DNA of 64,000 bases, taken from an uncultured Rhizobiaceae group bacterium (GTDB taxonomy: Bacteria > Pseudomonadota > Alphaproteobacteria > Rhizobiales > Rhizobiaceae). A model generated the notes under the pieces. That model was not told the DNA's origin. It saw only the letters and a list, made by a program, of their open reading frames with translations, and did not search any database. The position numbers and the translations under genes were made by a program. The stretch lies in NCBI GenBank assembly GCA_938010435.1, contig CALLUS010000026.1, positions 1 to 64,000 of the forward strand, given 5' to 3'. Each line of letters starts with the position of its first letter. Position 1 is the stretch's first letter. Positions 30,061 to 38,644 of this stretch are shown here, in pieces.

Positions 30061-30147
30061 GCCCAGATGGCGGAACTGGTAGACGCGCTAGCTTCAGGTG
30101 CTAGTTTCCTTATGGAAGTGGAGGTTCGAGTCCTCTTCTGGGCACCA
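30061..30147 (+). tRNA. tRNA-Leu (CAG)
   Basis: 87 nt including CCA. Acceptor GCCCAGA pairs with TCTGGGC; anticodon stem CTAGC/GCTAG around loop TTCAGGT gives anticodon CAG; long variable arm as in Leu tRNAs; T-arm GGTTCGAGTCC. Its 3' end is the probable integration target of the tyrosine integrase that starts 163 bp downstream. Confidence 0.96.
30120..30147 (+). other. Probable left attachment site within tRNA-Leu
   Basis: P4-type integrases use tRNA 3' ends as attB, and a member of this family starts just downstream. The T-arm to CCA segment is therefore the likely core. I could not find a second copy of this segment elsewhere in the window, so the right junction would lie beyond 64000. 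The exact core borders are inferred. Confidence 0.45.
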
Positions 30148-30216
30148 CCAACCCCGATCATAGCTACTCAAAACCCTTGTTTCATAAGGTTTTTCATGTG
30201 ATAAGGTACTCATAGA

Positions 30217-30311
30217 TACCCAACATTACCCACCCAATACCCAGCATTTCTGGGTAACAAATTGGGTAACGGGCGAGTCTGAAACAAAAACGGGAGTTTC
30301 GTTACCCAATT
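30217..30311. repeat. TACCCA repeat cluster upstream of the integrase gene
   Basis: At least six copies of TACCCA or its complement lie in 95 bp: 30217, 30227, 30238 on plus; complements at 30251 and 30263; plus again near 30303. The last two belong to a 12-bp inverted repeat AATTGGGTAACG (30260-30271) / CGTTACCCAATT (30300-30311) that covers the integrase start codon. The layout suggests integrase/excisionase arm sites and autoregulation of int. Confidence 0.55.
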
Positions 30312-31494
30312 GCGTTTGACCGATTTAAAAATTCGCAAGCTTAAACAAAGAGATAAGCCCTACCGACTGAGTGACGGTTTGGGCCTCTATTTGCAGGTTC
30401 AACCCACCGGGTCGAAACTTTGGCAATTGCGCTATCAATTCATGGGAAAAGAGAAGCTTTTGTCCATGGGTAAATACCCTGCGATATCTTTGGCAAAGGC
30501 TAGAGAAAAGCGAGATGAAGCTAAGACGCACTTAGCAGAAGGAATCGACCCAGCAGTTCAAAAGAAAATCGACAAAATCGACGCAGAAACGAAAGCTCGG
30601 ATGACTTTCAAGCAAATCGCTGACGAGTACTATGACAATTTAGTCGATCGTGGTTTGGCAAAAGCTACCTTGCGAAAGAAACGCTGGCACATTGATGAAC
30701 TGGCCAAACCGCTTCATTCCCGCCCTATTGATCAAATCACCGCAGCAGAATTGCTGCACCTGTTAAAGCCGATCGAACGAAGTGGACGCAGAGAGACTAC
30801 AAAGAAGCTGAGAGCCACCATTTCTGCGGTGTTTAGACTGGCAATGGTAACCATGCGAGCTACTGCAGATCCATCTGCTGCACTGAAAGACGCACTACTT
30901 CCGCCGAAAGTTAAACCGCGCGCCGCAATTATCGATGAAAAAGAGTTCGGTGAACTACTTCGGCGATTGGACGCCTACAAAGGTTGGCCCACAATACCAG
31001 CTGCCATGAAGTTTCAGATATTGACCGGGACCAGACCCGGCGAGGCCCGTGGCGCACGAAAACATGAAATAGACTTAGATGAACGCAGTTGGACAATTCC
31101 TGCCACCCGTATGAAAATGCGCCGTGAGCATAAAATACCACTATCGAAACAGGCGTACGAGATAGTACTGGAAAATTGGTCGAAGTTTGATGAAGTAACA
31201 CTCATCTTCCCTTCCCTAGTCTCAACTCGAAAACTTTTGTCAGAGAATGCTTTCAACACCGTTCTACGCCGTATCGGCTATTCGGGCGAAGAAGTAACTG
31301 CCCACGGCTTTCGCTCCACGATCAGTACCATTCTAAATGAACGACAACACAACCCAGACGTAATTGAAGCCGTGTTAGCCCACCAAGATCCAAACGCCAT
31401 CCGCCGAACCTACAATCGCGCCGGCTATTGGGAACAGCGCGTCAAGCTAATGCAAATATGGGCGGATCTATGCGACGAGTTGAGGCAAAAATGA
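30310..31494 (+). CDS. P4-type tyrosine integrase
   Basis: 394 residues. N-terminal DUF4102 arm-binding domain (MRLTDLKIRKLKQRDKPYRLSDGLGLYLQ in part), SAM-like core-binding domain around 100-190, and catalytic domain with R242 (TGTRPGE), H274, H332 and R335 (HGFRS), H358 (LAHQD) and the nucleophile Y368 (RTYNRAGY). All residues required for recombination are present. Start is a TTG within an inverted repeat. It should insert and excise the element at tRNA-Leu. Confidence 0.95.
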   Translation: MRLTDLKIRKLKQRDKPYRLSDGLGLYLQVQPTGSKLWQLRYQFMGKEKLLSMGKYPAISLAKAREKRDEAKTHLAEGIDPAVQKKIDKIDAETKARMTFKQIADEYYDNLVDRGLAKATLRKKRWHIDELAKPLHSRPIDQITAAELLHLLKPIERSGRRETTKKLRATISAVFRLAMVTMRATADPSAALKDALLPPKVKPRAAIIDEKEFGELLRRLDAYKGWPTIPAAMKFQILTGTRPGEARGARKHEIDLDERSWTIPATRMKMRREHKIPLSKQAYEIVLENWSKFDEVTLIFPSLVSTRKLLSENAFNTVLRRIGYSGEEVTAHGFRSTISTILNERQHNPDVIEAVLAHQDPNAIRRTYNRAGYWEQRVKLMQIWADLCDELRQK

Positions 31495-31590
31495 TGCCTC
31501 CATTTGATGACAGTCACAATTGGGGGAGAGCGGTCATTGGGCACATTCTTGTGTATCCATGTTTGTTTGAAAAAGCAGACAAACTCTTGA

Positions 31591-32160
31591 CTAAAACCAC
31601 CAACACAAAACATTAAAATTCTGGTGAAAATTTTGTGCGCTTTTACTATTAGTAGCGCTATTTGAAACTCTCATTTGCTTCAACAAGTTTGTTCCATGAA
31701 ACGTCTCTTTGTACGTGCCATTTTTGCTCTTAAACAATTTTTTCATAATGGATTTACCGTTAACACCATCGCCAGGGTATGAATAATCCGGAATTTCCAT
31801 CTCCTTAGAGATTAGGGGCTCATCGGCAAGTATTATGTTTTCAGTACACCGATCTGCGATACAAATTTTAATTCTTGCATCAACAATGCCAATTTTTTTC
31901 AAACGGTGCCTTATCAATATACTAATTTCTTCCGAACTCTCTGGTCTATCTTCTCGGTCAAACCAAACAACCACAAAATCGGGGTTTCTATCCAAAATCA
32001 AATATTTATTTTCAATCTGATCGGCCATCATATCTACAGTCCAGCCGGATCCGTTATCAATACTGACAACTCTAACGTAATTAAAATTTCTATTTATAAA
32101 AATTTTCTCCATAGCCCCTTCGACAAAGGCTAGGATTTCAGGATAATGCGCCTGATGCAT
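31591..32160 (-). CDS. TOPRIM-like (RloB/DUF4276-like) partner of the upstream AAA ATPase
   Basis: 189 residues. An N-terminal VEG glutamate (E14 in FVEGAMEK), then a hydrophobic strand and acidic motif VVVWFDRED (D68, D71) and 'ICIADRCTENIILAD' resemble the TOPRIM fold of OLD-like/RloB/DUF4276 nucleases. The start overlaps the end of the ATPase gene by 23 bp, so the two are translationally coupled. The C-terminal motif 'YKETFHGTNLLKQM' also fits that group. Possibly a nuclease or tRNA/phage-sensing effector controlled by the ATPase. Family call is from motif pattern only. Confidence 0.6.
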   Translation of the reverse strand: MHQAHYPEILAFVEGAMEKIFINRNFNYVRVVSIDNGSGWTVDMMADQIENKYLILDRNPDFVVVWFDREDRPESSEEISILIRHRLKKIGIVDARIKICIADRCTENIILADEPLISKEMEIPDYSYPGDGVNGKSIMKKLFKSKNGTYKETFHGTNLLKQMRVSNSATNSKSAQNFHQNFNVLCWWF

Positions 32161-33499
32161 AGTAATACCCTAGTCCAAACCCGGTGGCATTTATTTGTTC
32201 ACGAACCTTGTCAGGGTCTGAGAGTCTCTCACAAACAGTTTTTTTATCATCGTATTCAAACAATATTAATTCGCTTGGAGCGCAGGAATTAACAACAGTT
32301 TCACTGTGAGTAGATAGAATCATATATTTTCCATACGTATTTTCTTCAAAAGACTCTCTAATAAGATCAATTAAATAAGATTGAACTGTTGGATGTAGAA
32401 AGTTCTCTGGCTCTTCAACAGAAGATGGACCTTCTTTCAGCGTTATCAACGCAACTAAGGCAAGCCATTTTATTGTGCCGTCGCTCAGTCCAGGGAACGG
32501 AATCTTAATCGGATTATCTTTTCCTACAATCATGTTCCCTGAAAATCGACCAGTATTGATATCACGATCAATTTCAATATTCTTCAACTCTGGATAGATT
32601 ACAGCCGTCCAGTGTTGAATTATCTCAAATGCTTCCTCGTCAAAGCGCGACATGTACACTGAAGGTCGCGTTGCTTCGCGATTGAATGATTGCAGATGAT
32701 AAAGGGTAGACGTTAGGCCACTTCCATCTTTTTTAATCATGGGAGGTGTTGTCATCTCGTCTGGATAACGTGCATTATCTGGTAGTACATTAAATGTACC
32801 CCCTTGAGTTATTGTGTTTCTCACTGCCTCTAAACTCAAGAACGGTCGGCGTGATGATAGAAGACTTCTATCAGGTTCAAGATCTTCGAATTCTGCCATT
32901 TCAAAAATCTCATCCGCAGTCTTTCGTCTGGTCAACCTGGAAGGTTGTAGCGGGTTGTTGTTATTCAATTTTTTGAGGCGTGGTCCGATTTTGATTTTAG
33001 TCTCAAAGTCATGCTTACCGCTTTTTCTTGTGATTTTTATTGACCCAATAAAGGGTCTAGGAAATCTTGATTCAAGATGCTGAAGTCTGTGAAATCTGAC
33101 TTCCTCTTCTGAAATATATACGCTGGAAGTCGGATTATCGAACCTAATTTTTATAATGTGTTCGAAACGAAATTTGCGGTCAGGCGCTTCAAAATTATCT
33201 CGAAGATATCGGTCTTTAGGTAAAACCGATGTTCCGCAAGTTCGACAGGTAATCTCAGGATTTCTACGCGCTTTAAGATTCTCAAGGCTGAAGATTCTTC
33301 GCATGCCCCCATGCAAGGAAATCCCGCGAGACACCCCCCCTCGGAGAGCGTCATTCAAAAAATCAAGGAAATCTATAAAGTTGGTTTTCCCAGATCCGTT
33401 TGGCCCTACCAGGACATTTAGCCCAGGCATCAGGCCTATTTGGAATTTTTGCAAAGACCGAAAACCGTCGATTTCATATTTGATGGAAGGGGAGATCAT
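32138..33499 (-). CDS. AAA family ATPase (AAA_21/AAA_15, SMC-like head)
   Basis: 453 residues from the ATG at 33499 with AGAAG upstream (an earlier TTG at 33517 is weaker). Walker A GPNGSGKT at 32-39; ABC-type signature LSDG ('FPGLSDGTIKWLALVAL'); Walker B 'SSVEEPENFLHP' where Glu stands at the usual Asp; H-loop 'ILSTHSETVVNSC'. A lone CxxC (CRTCG) lies at about 90. No coiled-coil arms. ATPases of this type act with a downstream TOPRIM or nuclease protein in defence systems such as PARIS and AbiL, matching the coupled gene that follows. Confidence 0.85.
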   Translation of the reverse strand: MISPSIKYEIDGFRSLQKFQIGLMPGLNVLVGPNGSGKTNFIDFLDFLNDALRGGVSRGISLHGGMRRIFSLENLKARRNPEITCRTCGTSVLPKDRYLRDNFEAPDRKFRFEHIIKIRFDNPTSSVYISEEEVRFHRLQHLESRFPRPFIGSIKITRKSGKHDFETKIKIGPRLKKLNNNNPLQPSRLTRRKTADEIFEMAEFEDLEPDRSLLSSRRPFLSLEAVRNTITQGGTFNVLPDNARYPDEMTTPPMIKKDGSGLTSTLYHLQSFNREATRPSVYMSRFDEEAFEIIQHWTAVIYPELKNIEIDRDINTGRFSGNMIVGKDNPIKIPFPGLSDGTIKWLALVALITLKEGPSSVEEPENFLHPTVQSYLIDLIRESFEENTYGKYMILSTHSETVVNSCAPSELILFEYDDKKTVCERLSDPDKVREQINATGFGLGYYYASGALS

Positions 33500-33699
33500 A
33501 TCAATACTTCTAAGCAAAAGAACGCGATTTCAATGTGCATGCCGAATACTACTCTTTAGGTTTACTGTCCACGAATATAGACATGCATTTGAGATTGTCG
33601 ACCAGGCTGTACATAGGCCGAGTGAAAAGCCCATCAAAGTCGGCTTTGGGTAAATTGAACTGCTGTCTCTTGGATAAAAAGAACGTCCGCAAAGGGCCG

Positions 33700-34599
33700 T
33701 TAGTGCTTAAAACAGTTTTCGCGGTGCCACGATAAAAACTCGAATCTAGGGCGGTCTGCTTGTCGTTCTGGAGCCAAAAGCTGCCCAGTTTTATTGATCA
33801 TTGAGTTAATGGCATCCGCATCATTGGCCTGTCTGCTGACCAGTACTTCCAGATCATCTGACAACCCGACCAGCCCTCTGTCGAACATCCAATGAGCCGT
33901 TCCTGTCAGGGCAATTCCATTGCTGACAATGTCTGGCCCGTTAAACTCAACTGGCTTAATATGAGCGGCTTCGACTTCAGCTCTACCGCCTCCATTGATC
34001 AACTTAAGACCGGTGATCGCACAACGCGAACCGTAAACACGCAACACATTCTTTCTAAAATTTCGATCTCGCACAGCTCGCTTCGTCAACTGCGTAACAC
34101 GCTCTCTAGGCGAAGTAACTTTATACGGCATTTGCTCTTCACGAAAACCATCATCATTGGCAGCCTCATCAATCCGCGGCAGGACATCGGTATCGCTACC
34201 AAGACCTCGTTCGACAATACGAACAAAATCTTCTGGAGAAAGTGGACGGACAGCAGCCTGTGCCCTGCCCGAAATATTGCCCTCAGCGTTCAACAAACCA
34301 CGTTCCAGCAAACCCTCACTGTCTCGAAAAGAAACTGGATCGCCGAAATCAAGATAGGTACCGGGTTCAATTACAGCCAAAAACATTTCAGCATTTCGCG
34401 GGTCAGGAATAATTTCTTGAACTCTTGCGATCGCAAAATACCCCTTCGTATCTCTCACTTTGCTCGGTTCAAGATAAACAATCCAATCGCCCTCACTTAG
34501 CTTAGCTCGCGACAAATATTGCTTCGGAAATTGATATCGCTCCGACGGGACGTCATCATAAATTGAATCTGTTCTATGAAGGAAAACACTAAAGGCCAT
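33700..34599 (-). CDS. HNH endonuclease with N-terminal PUA-like domain
   Basis: 299 residues from the ATG at 34599 (MAFSVFLHRTDSIYDDVP); the frame is open 49 codons further but that part looks unrelated. Residues ~1-110 resemble a modified-base reader (GDWIVYLEP...GYFAIARVQEIIPDP). The HNH domain holds 'CAITGLKL', 'EAAHIKPVEFNGPDIVSNGIAL' and 'TAHWMFDRGL', giving H, N and H metal/catalytic residues. This architecture suggests a restriction enzyme of modified DNA or phage-resistance nuclease. No methylase is adjacent. Confidence 0.82.
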   Translation of the reverse strand: MAFSVFLHRTDSIYDDVPSERYQFPKQYLSRAKLSEGDWIVYLEPSKVRDTKGYFAIARVQEIIPDPRNAEMFLAVIEPGTYLDFGDPVSFRDSEGLLERGLLNAEGNISGRAQAAVRPLSPEDFVRIVERGLGSDTDVLPRIDEAANDDGFREEQMPYKVTSPRERVTQLTKRAVRDRNFRKNVLRVYGSRCAITGLKLINGGGRAEVEAAHIKPVEFNGPDIVSNGIALTGTAHWMFDRGLVGLSDDLEVLVSRQANDADAINSMINKTGQLLAPERQADRPRFEFLSWHRENCFKH

Positions 34600-34798
34600 T
34601 GGCGAAACATGCCTGCAAATTAGTTCCTTGCCAATCCAACAAACATACTCATTTGCAAAGTCCCATTGTGAAATTCGAAACCGAAAAACCGATTGCACAG
34701 GTGTCTGCGATTGTTGAAAAAATCCCAACACACTGCCCCTTCCCAATTTATAGATTTTGCTGCTAGCCTCTCATCACCCTAGGGCTTCAACCCTGTGG

Positions 34799-34827
34799 GC
34801 ATCATGATGCTCCTCAAACACGAGGAG
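34799..34827 (+). promoter_or_regulatory. Palindrome and RBS-masking hairpin upstream of the AlpA-like gene
   Basis: A perfect 12-bp palindrome GCATCATGATGC (34799-34810) abuts CTCCTC (34810-34815), which is complementary to GAGGAG (34822-34827), the ribosome binding site of the AlpA-like gene. The 6-bp stem with loop AAACAC would hide the site, and the palindrome could bind a dimeric regulator. Confidence 0.5.
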
Positions 34828-34835
34828 TAATCGTG

Positions 34836-35015
34836 ATGAAACTGTTATCTAAGCGCCAACTGAAGGAGTTGGTTTTGTATTCCCCTCAGCACATTGCAAG
34901 GCTGGAAGCTGCCGGTGAGTTCCCCAAGCGGGTAAAGCTAGGCAACAACCGAGTTGGATGGATTGAACAGGAAATATTGGACTGGCTTCAAGATCGGATT
35001 GACGCCCGTGAATAA
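34836..35015 (+). CDS. AlpA/excisionase-like helix-turn-helix regulator
   Basis: 59 residues, a complete winged MerR-type fold: 'LLSKRQLKELVLYSPQHIARLEAAGEFPKRVKLGNNRVGW' ending 'EILDWLQDRI'. This is the AlpA pattern (activator of int/excision in P4-like elements). GAGGAG lies 8 nt upstream of the ATG at 34836, and the region can be folded into a hairpin. It probably controls excision of the element. Confidence 0.85.
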   Translation: MKLLSKRQLKELVLYSPQHIARLEAAGEFPKRVKLGNNRVGWIEQEILDWLQDRIDARE

Positions 35016-35046
35016 CAACTCTGATCTCTCCTTTTAGGCGAGAGCG

Positions 35047-35081
35047 AAGAAGGCCGATGGCAACATCGGTCTTCTTTTTTT
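35047..35081 (+). terminator. Rho-independent terminator after the AlpA-like gene
   Basis: AAGAAGGCCGATG (35047-35059) pairs with CATCGGTCTTCTT (35064-35076) with one G-T pair, loop GCAA, followed by a T run to 35081. Confidence 0.9.
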
Positions 35082-35102
35082 GTGTCGTAGTCCGTTTCAT
35101 AC

Positions 35103-35140
35103 TTGGGGATACGCATGGGGTTTCGGTATCCCCAATTTTT
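35103..35140. terminator. Second hairpin terminator
   Basis: TTGGGGATAC (35103-35112) pairs with GTATCCCCAA (35126-35135) and is followed by TTTTT. Being symmetric it may insulate both directions between the regulator and the transfer-type genes. Confidence 0.75.
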
Positions 35141-35219
35141 GTGTGTTCTTATCCCTAAGTCATAGATGAACATGGATCATCATATGTAATCATCTGATTT
35201 CTGTAAGTTTTTGTGGCTC

Positions 35220-35239
35220 CTTCACTTTATTAAGTGAAG
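35220..35239. repeat. 8-bp palindrome upstream of the membrane-protein gene
   Basis: CTTCACTT (35220-35227) and AAGTGAAG (35232-35239) are separated by TATT. Operator or hairpin; it lies about 135 bp before the next gene. Confidence 0.35.
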
Positions 35240-35373
35240 TCCCGCCCTTCAAACAATCATCACCTTCTCTTCCCCACCATAATAATAGGCCCCTCTCTTC
35301 CAGCTTTACTCTTGTAAGACACACCTGTTCGGTGTTGTATTAACAATAGGGGTATTTATCTGAGGGGATATAA

Positions 35374-36333
35374 ATGAACCTATTGTTTTCTCGTTCGCAA
35401 ATGCGAGCTTCTTTTCTTTCTCTTATCCCATTGCGGATTGGTGGTACCGTAACATTCAAACTGCGAGCCGAACTTGAATTGTCTGACGAAGAGTTGGCGC
35501 TGGCTCGAAAATACTCATTCACAAAAGCAACATTGATAGCGAGCAATACGGCTGAAGATTTGTCGAAGGCCTACAAGCCATCAATCTTCATCAGCATACT
35601 GATTTCACTGGGTGCTGCCGTTTTGATTGCAAACTCGCCCTTAGGACGAGGGGTCGAAGGGATCCTCTTTGCGGTTGCATCGGTACCTGCAGCGGGGTTT
35701 TTGAGTTTCGTAGTGTTAACAGTTTTATACTTCTTCACATTACGCACACATGTGAGCGTCGATCAGTTGATGAACGGTGGGCGCATGTTCTCTTGCCACA
35801 GTGTTGTTGAGCTTGATGATCAGGAGGAAGAGATCCTCGATATCTGCAAACGGTTCTATCTGACATTAGAGAAAGCAAAGAATTGGGGCGGGCGCGAAAT
35901 CAATCCCTTGCCTGATGGTCAGCCTTTCTATTTGGATGATCCAGAAGGTAGTGAGCGCCAGGTGGCAATTGATCGGGCCATGCATCAAGCAGGTCAGGTG
36001 ACCCGGAAACTGATGACACCCTTCACAGTTAGTGGACAAACACCTCAATCCAGTGGAACTGCACCACCACCTAAAAAACCAGCAGGCTATCAAAGCCCAA
36101 CCGAAAAGTTGATGTCCAATTGGGTCGGCAAAAAACCGGTGAGTGGGAAGCCTTCTTCTGACACCCCTCAAACAAATGCTAGCAAGCCGACAACTGAATC
36201 TTCGACAGGGGCACAGCAACCGCAAACTCCTCAATCTCATCAAGCATCGACCAGCAAACCTACGGCTGCATCATCGAGAGATTCCCACCCATTTGCCCCC
36301 AAGCCACCAGATGATGGATCACCCAGTTTTTGA
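35374..36333 (+). CDS. Membrane protein preceding the coupling-type ATPase
   Basis: 319 residues; GAGGGG upstream of the ATG. Two membrane segments (about 70-87 and 95-122) separate a small N-terminal part from a C-terminal cytoplasmic domain (123-215), followed by a ~100-residue disordered Pro/Ser/Thr/Gln tail. It ends 15 bp before the ATPase gene, so it is probably the membrane anchor that soluble VirD4-like ATPases lack. I recognise no named family. Confidence 0.6.
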   Translation: MNLLFSRSQMRASFLSLIPLRIGGTVTFKLRAELELSDEELALARKYSFTKATLIASNTAEDLSKAYKPSIFISILISLGAAVLIANSPLGRGVEGILFAVASVPAAGFLSFVVLTVLYFFTLRTHVSVDQLMNGGRMFSCHSVVELDDQEEEILDICKRFYLTLEKAKNWGGREINPLPDGQPFYLDDPEGSERQVAIDRAMHQAGQVTRKLMTPFTVSGQTPQSSGTAPPPKKPAGYQSPTEKLMSNWVGKKPVSGKPSSDTPQTNASKPTTESSTGAQQPQTPQSHQASTSKPTAASSRDSHPFAPKPPDDGSPSF

Positions 36334-36348
36334 TCGGATTGTAGTGTT

Positions 36349-38547
36349 ATGAGCGATCCAATCTATTCAGGCTGGGGCAATCGAACTCGTGTTAAGGGCG
36401 CTATCAAACAGTCAATGCTGAATGCAGACATTCGACGACGGTCTGCCCATCTTGCTCCATCCCTCGATGCGCTTCGTGCCGAATTGAAGAGCTTGACCCT
36501 AGATACCGAACAGGGTGTTCGCAGACTGGCGGGCATGATTGCCAAAGATATTCTGATTGCATTGGGTGCTGATGAACATGTGGTGACTGACCTTCCGTTT
36601 CACTCTCATCTGACAAGTGTCATTGCATCTTACTTTCAATATGAGGACTTGTTCTCCCTCCCCTCCAACATATCTGCTGATGGTGTGTTGGCTCGTTCAG
36701 ACCTGTGGTTGATGGAAGAAGGACTGGGCCAACTTCATTTGGTGTTGACCAACTTTGATCAGATCACAGGCGATATTGCTGACATGTTCTGTGTCTTCGT
36801 CGATCCAATCATTGATCAGCATCCAAGCCTCATTGCACCAGAAAGCGCCAATGGATGTGTTAGAAGCGATGATCTCTCCTTTTCTGTGCCTCTTGTAGAA
36901 GCGACCGCAAAACTTCCTGAGCTTGTCGAGATCATGGTGCAGCTGCCCTTTGCACCTGAACTGGAGACATTCTCATCCACGGCGCATCACAGGGAACGTT
37001 TGGAATATAATGTGGTTGTTGCATCAGGCGGCATGCCAGGTGATCCAAGAGGCCTACGCAATCCGCGCATGCCCACCAAAGCCTTGCCCATGGCTCCAAC
37101 CAATCTTATCGAGACTTATCTAAACGGTACACCGCTGAATGAGCTTTTAAATTTTCGCGTTCCTGTTCCCATTCCCTTGTCCACGCGTTTTGAACATCAC
37201 CACATTGTTGCGGGTTCCGGTCACGGCAAGACACAAACTCTGCAGCATCTCATTCTGCATGATCTTAACGCTGTCATGAACGGTCAGCGCTCTATTGTCG
37301 TGTTAGACAGCCAAGGCGATCTCATTCGGAATATATCCAGTCTGTCTCTGTTCGCGCCGGGACAACCTTTGGCAGATCGTTTGGTTCTGATTGATCCCAC
37401 GGACGTGGAATATCCAGTAGCCCTCAATTTGTTTGATGTGGGCATGGATCGCATCAAGCAATATTCCCAACTTGATCAAGAACGCACGATTAACGGTGTG
37501 TTGGAACTCTATGACTTTGTCTTGGGCTCTTTGCTTGATGCCAAGATGACACAGAAACAATCTGTTCTGTTTCGCTACACCACAAGATTGATGCTTCAGA
37601 TACCTGGCGCAACCATCGCCACATTCCGTGAACTGTTGAGCGAAGGCGGATCAGCAAAGTTCCGACCCAACATTGAAAGACTGACCGGTTCAGCAAGAGA
37701 CTTCTTCGAAACCCAATTTGACAGTCGTGAGTTCTCCCAGACCAAAGATCAAGTTCAACGTCGTTTGTGGGGCATCTTAGAGAACCAGACTTTCGAGCGT
37801 ATGTTCCTACATCCAAAATCCAAACTGGATCTCTATTCCGAGTTAAATGCAGGCAAAGTCATTCTCATCAACACAGCCAAGGAATTGCTGAAAGAGGAAG
37901 GCACAGAGTTCTTTGGGCGCTTCTTCATTGCGATGATTGCTCAGGCTGCACAAGAACGTAGTGTTATTCCTGAACATCTGCGCATGCCCACCTTTGTTTA
38001 TGTGGATGAAGCATCTGAATATTTTGATGAGAACGTCAGCACCATTCTTTCGCAGGCGCGCAAATACAAAGTCGGCATGGTTTTATCCCATCAATTCCTA
38101 GGCCAATTGGGAGGTGGTTTGAAAGAAAGCGTCTTTGCCAACACGTCGATCAAGTTTGTTGGTGGTGTGACAAACAACGATGCCAAAGCAATGGCTGCAG
38201 AAATGCGTACGGAAGCATCGTTTATCACTCATATGGATAAGTTAGAGTTGGCGGCATACGTACGCGGCACAACCAAAGGCTCTATTGGTATCAAGATCCA
38301 ATATGGCCAGATGGAACGCCTTCCGCATTTGTCCCCACAAGAGCAATTCGTTCAGCGGGAGATCATGCGTCAGCGCTTTGCTGTTCATATTGATGAGGTC
38401 GCACAAGCTAGTGATCCGTGGAACACATCCGATCATGAGGATGTCTCTCATGACGATTCAAGTTCTGGTTCTGATGAAACTGGATCTGATGATGATGACA
38501 GTTCTCCTCCGCCATCTGGAACAAGCAAACCTGAGGCTTGGGATTAG
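36349..38547 (+). CDS. VirD4/TraG-like DNA-transfer ATPase (copy 1)
   Basis: 732 residues. A ~280-residue N-terminal region precedes the ATPase domain with Walker A GSGHGKTQ (289-296), the second acidic strand 'IVVLDSQGDLI' (~318-326) and Walker B FVYVDEASEYF (D553 E554), then 'SHQFLGQL' sensor-like motif. No membrane segments; the upstream gene supplies them. Tail is acidic (Asp/Ser). It belongs to the TraD/TraG/HerA DNA-pumping group. A second such ATPase lies at 53965-55644. Confidence 0.85.
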   Translation: MSDPIYSGWGNRTRVKGAIKQSMLNADIRRRSAHLAPSLDALRAELKSLTLDTEQGVRRLAGMIAKDILIALGADEHVVTDLPFHSHLTSVIASYFQYEDLFSLPSNISADGVLARSDLWLMEEGLGQLHLVLTNFDQITGDIADMFCVFVDPIIDQHPSLIAPESANGCVRSDDLSFSVPLVEATAKLPELVEIMVQLPFAPELETFSSTAHHRERLEYNVVVASGGMPGDPRGLRNPRMPTKALPMAPTNLIETYLNGTPLNELLNFRVPVPIPLSTRFEHHHIVAGSGHGKTQTLQHLILHDLNAVMNGQRSIVVLDSQGDLIRNISSLSLFAPGQPLADRLVLIDPTDVEYPVALNLFDVGMDRIKQYSQLDQERTINGVLELYDFVLGSLLDAKMTQKQSVLFRYTTRLMLQIPGATIATFRELLSEGGSAKFRPNIERLTGSARDFFETQFDSREFSQTKDQVQRRLWGILENQTFERMFLHPKSKLDLYSELNAGKVILINTAKELLKEEGTEFFGRFFIAMIAQAAQERSVIPEHLRMPTFVYVDEASEYFDENVSTILSQARKYKVGMVLSHQFLGQLGGGLKESVFANTSIKFVGGVTNNDAKAMAAEMRTEASFITHMDKLELAAYVRGTTKGSIGIKIQYGQMERLPHLSPQEQFVQREIMRQRFAVHIDEVAQASDPWNTSDHEDVSHDDSSSGSDETGSDDDDSSPPPSGTSKPEAWD

Positions 38548-38644
38548 TTGAGGGTTAAACCAATCAAATTGCAAAATGTGATAATTGAGCATCAAGATAC
38601 ATAGATGTCCTGGGCCACCCGCTGCAGCTCATAGCGCACGTTGA

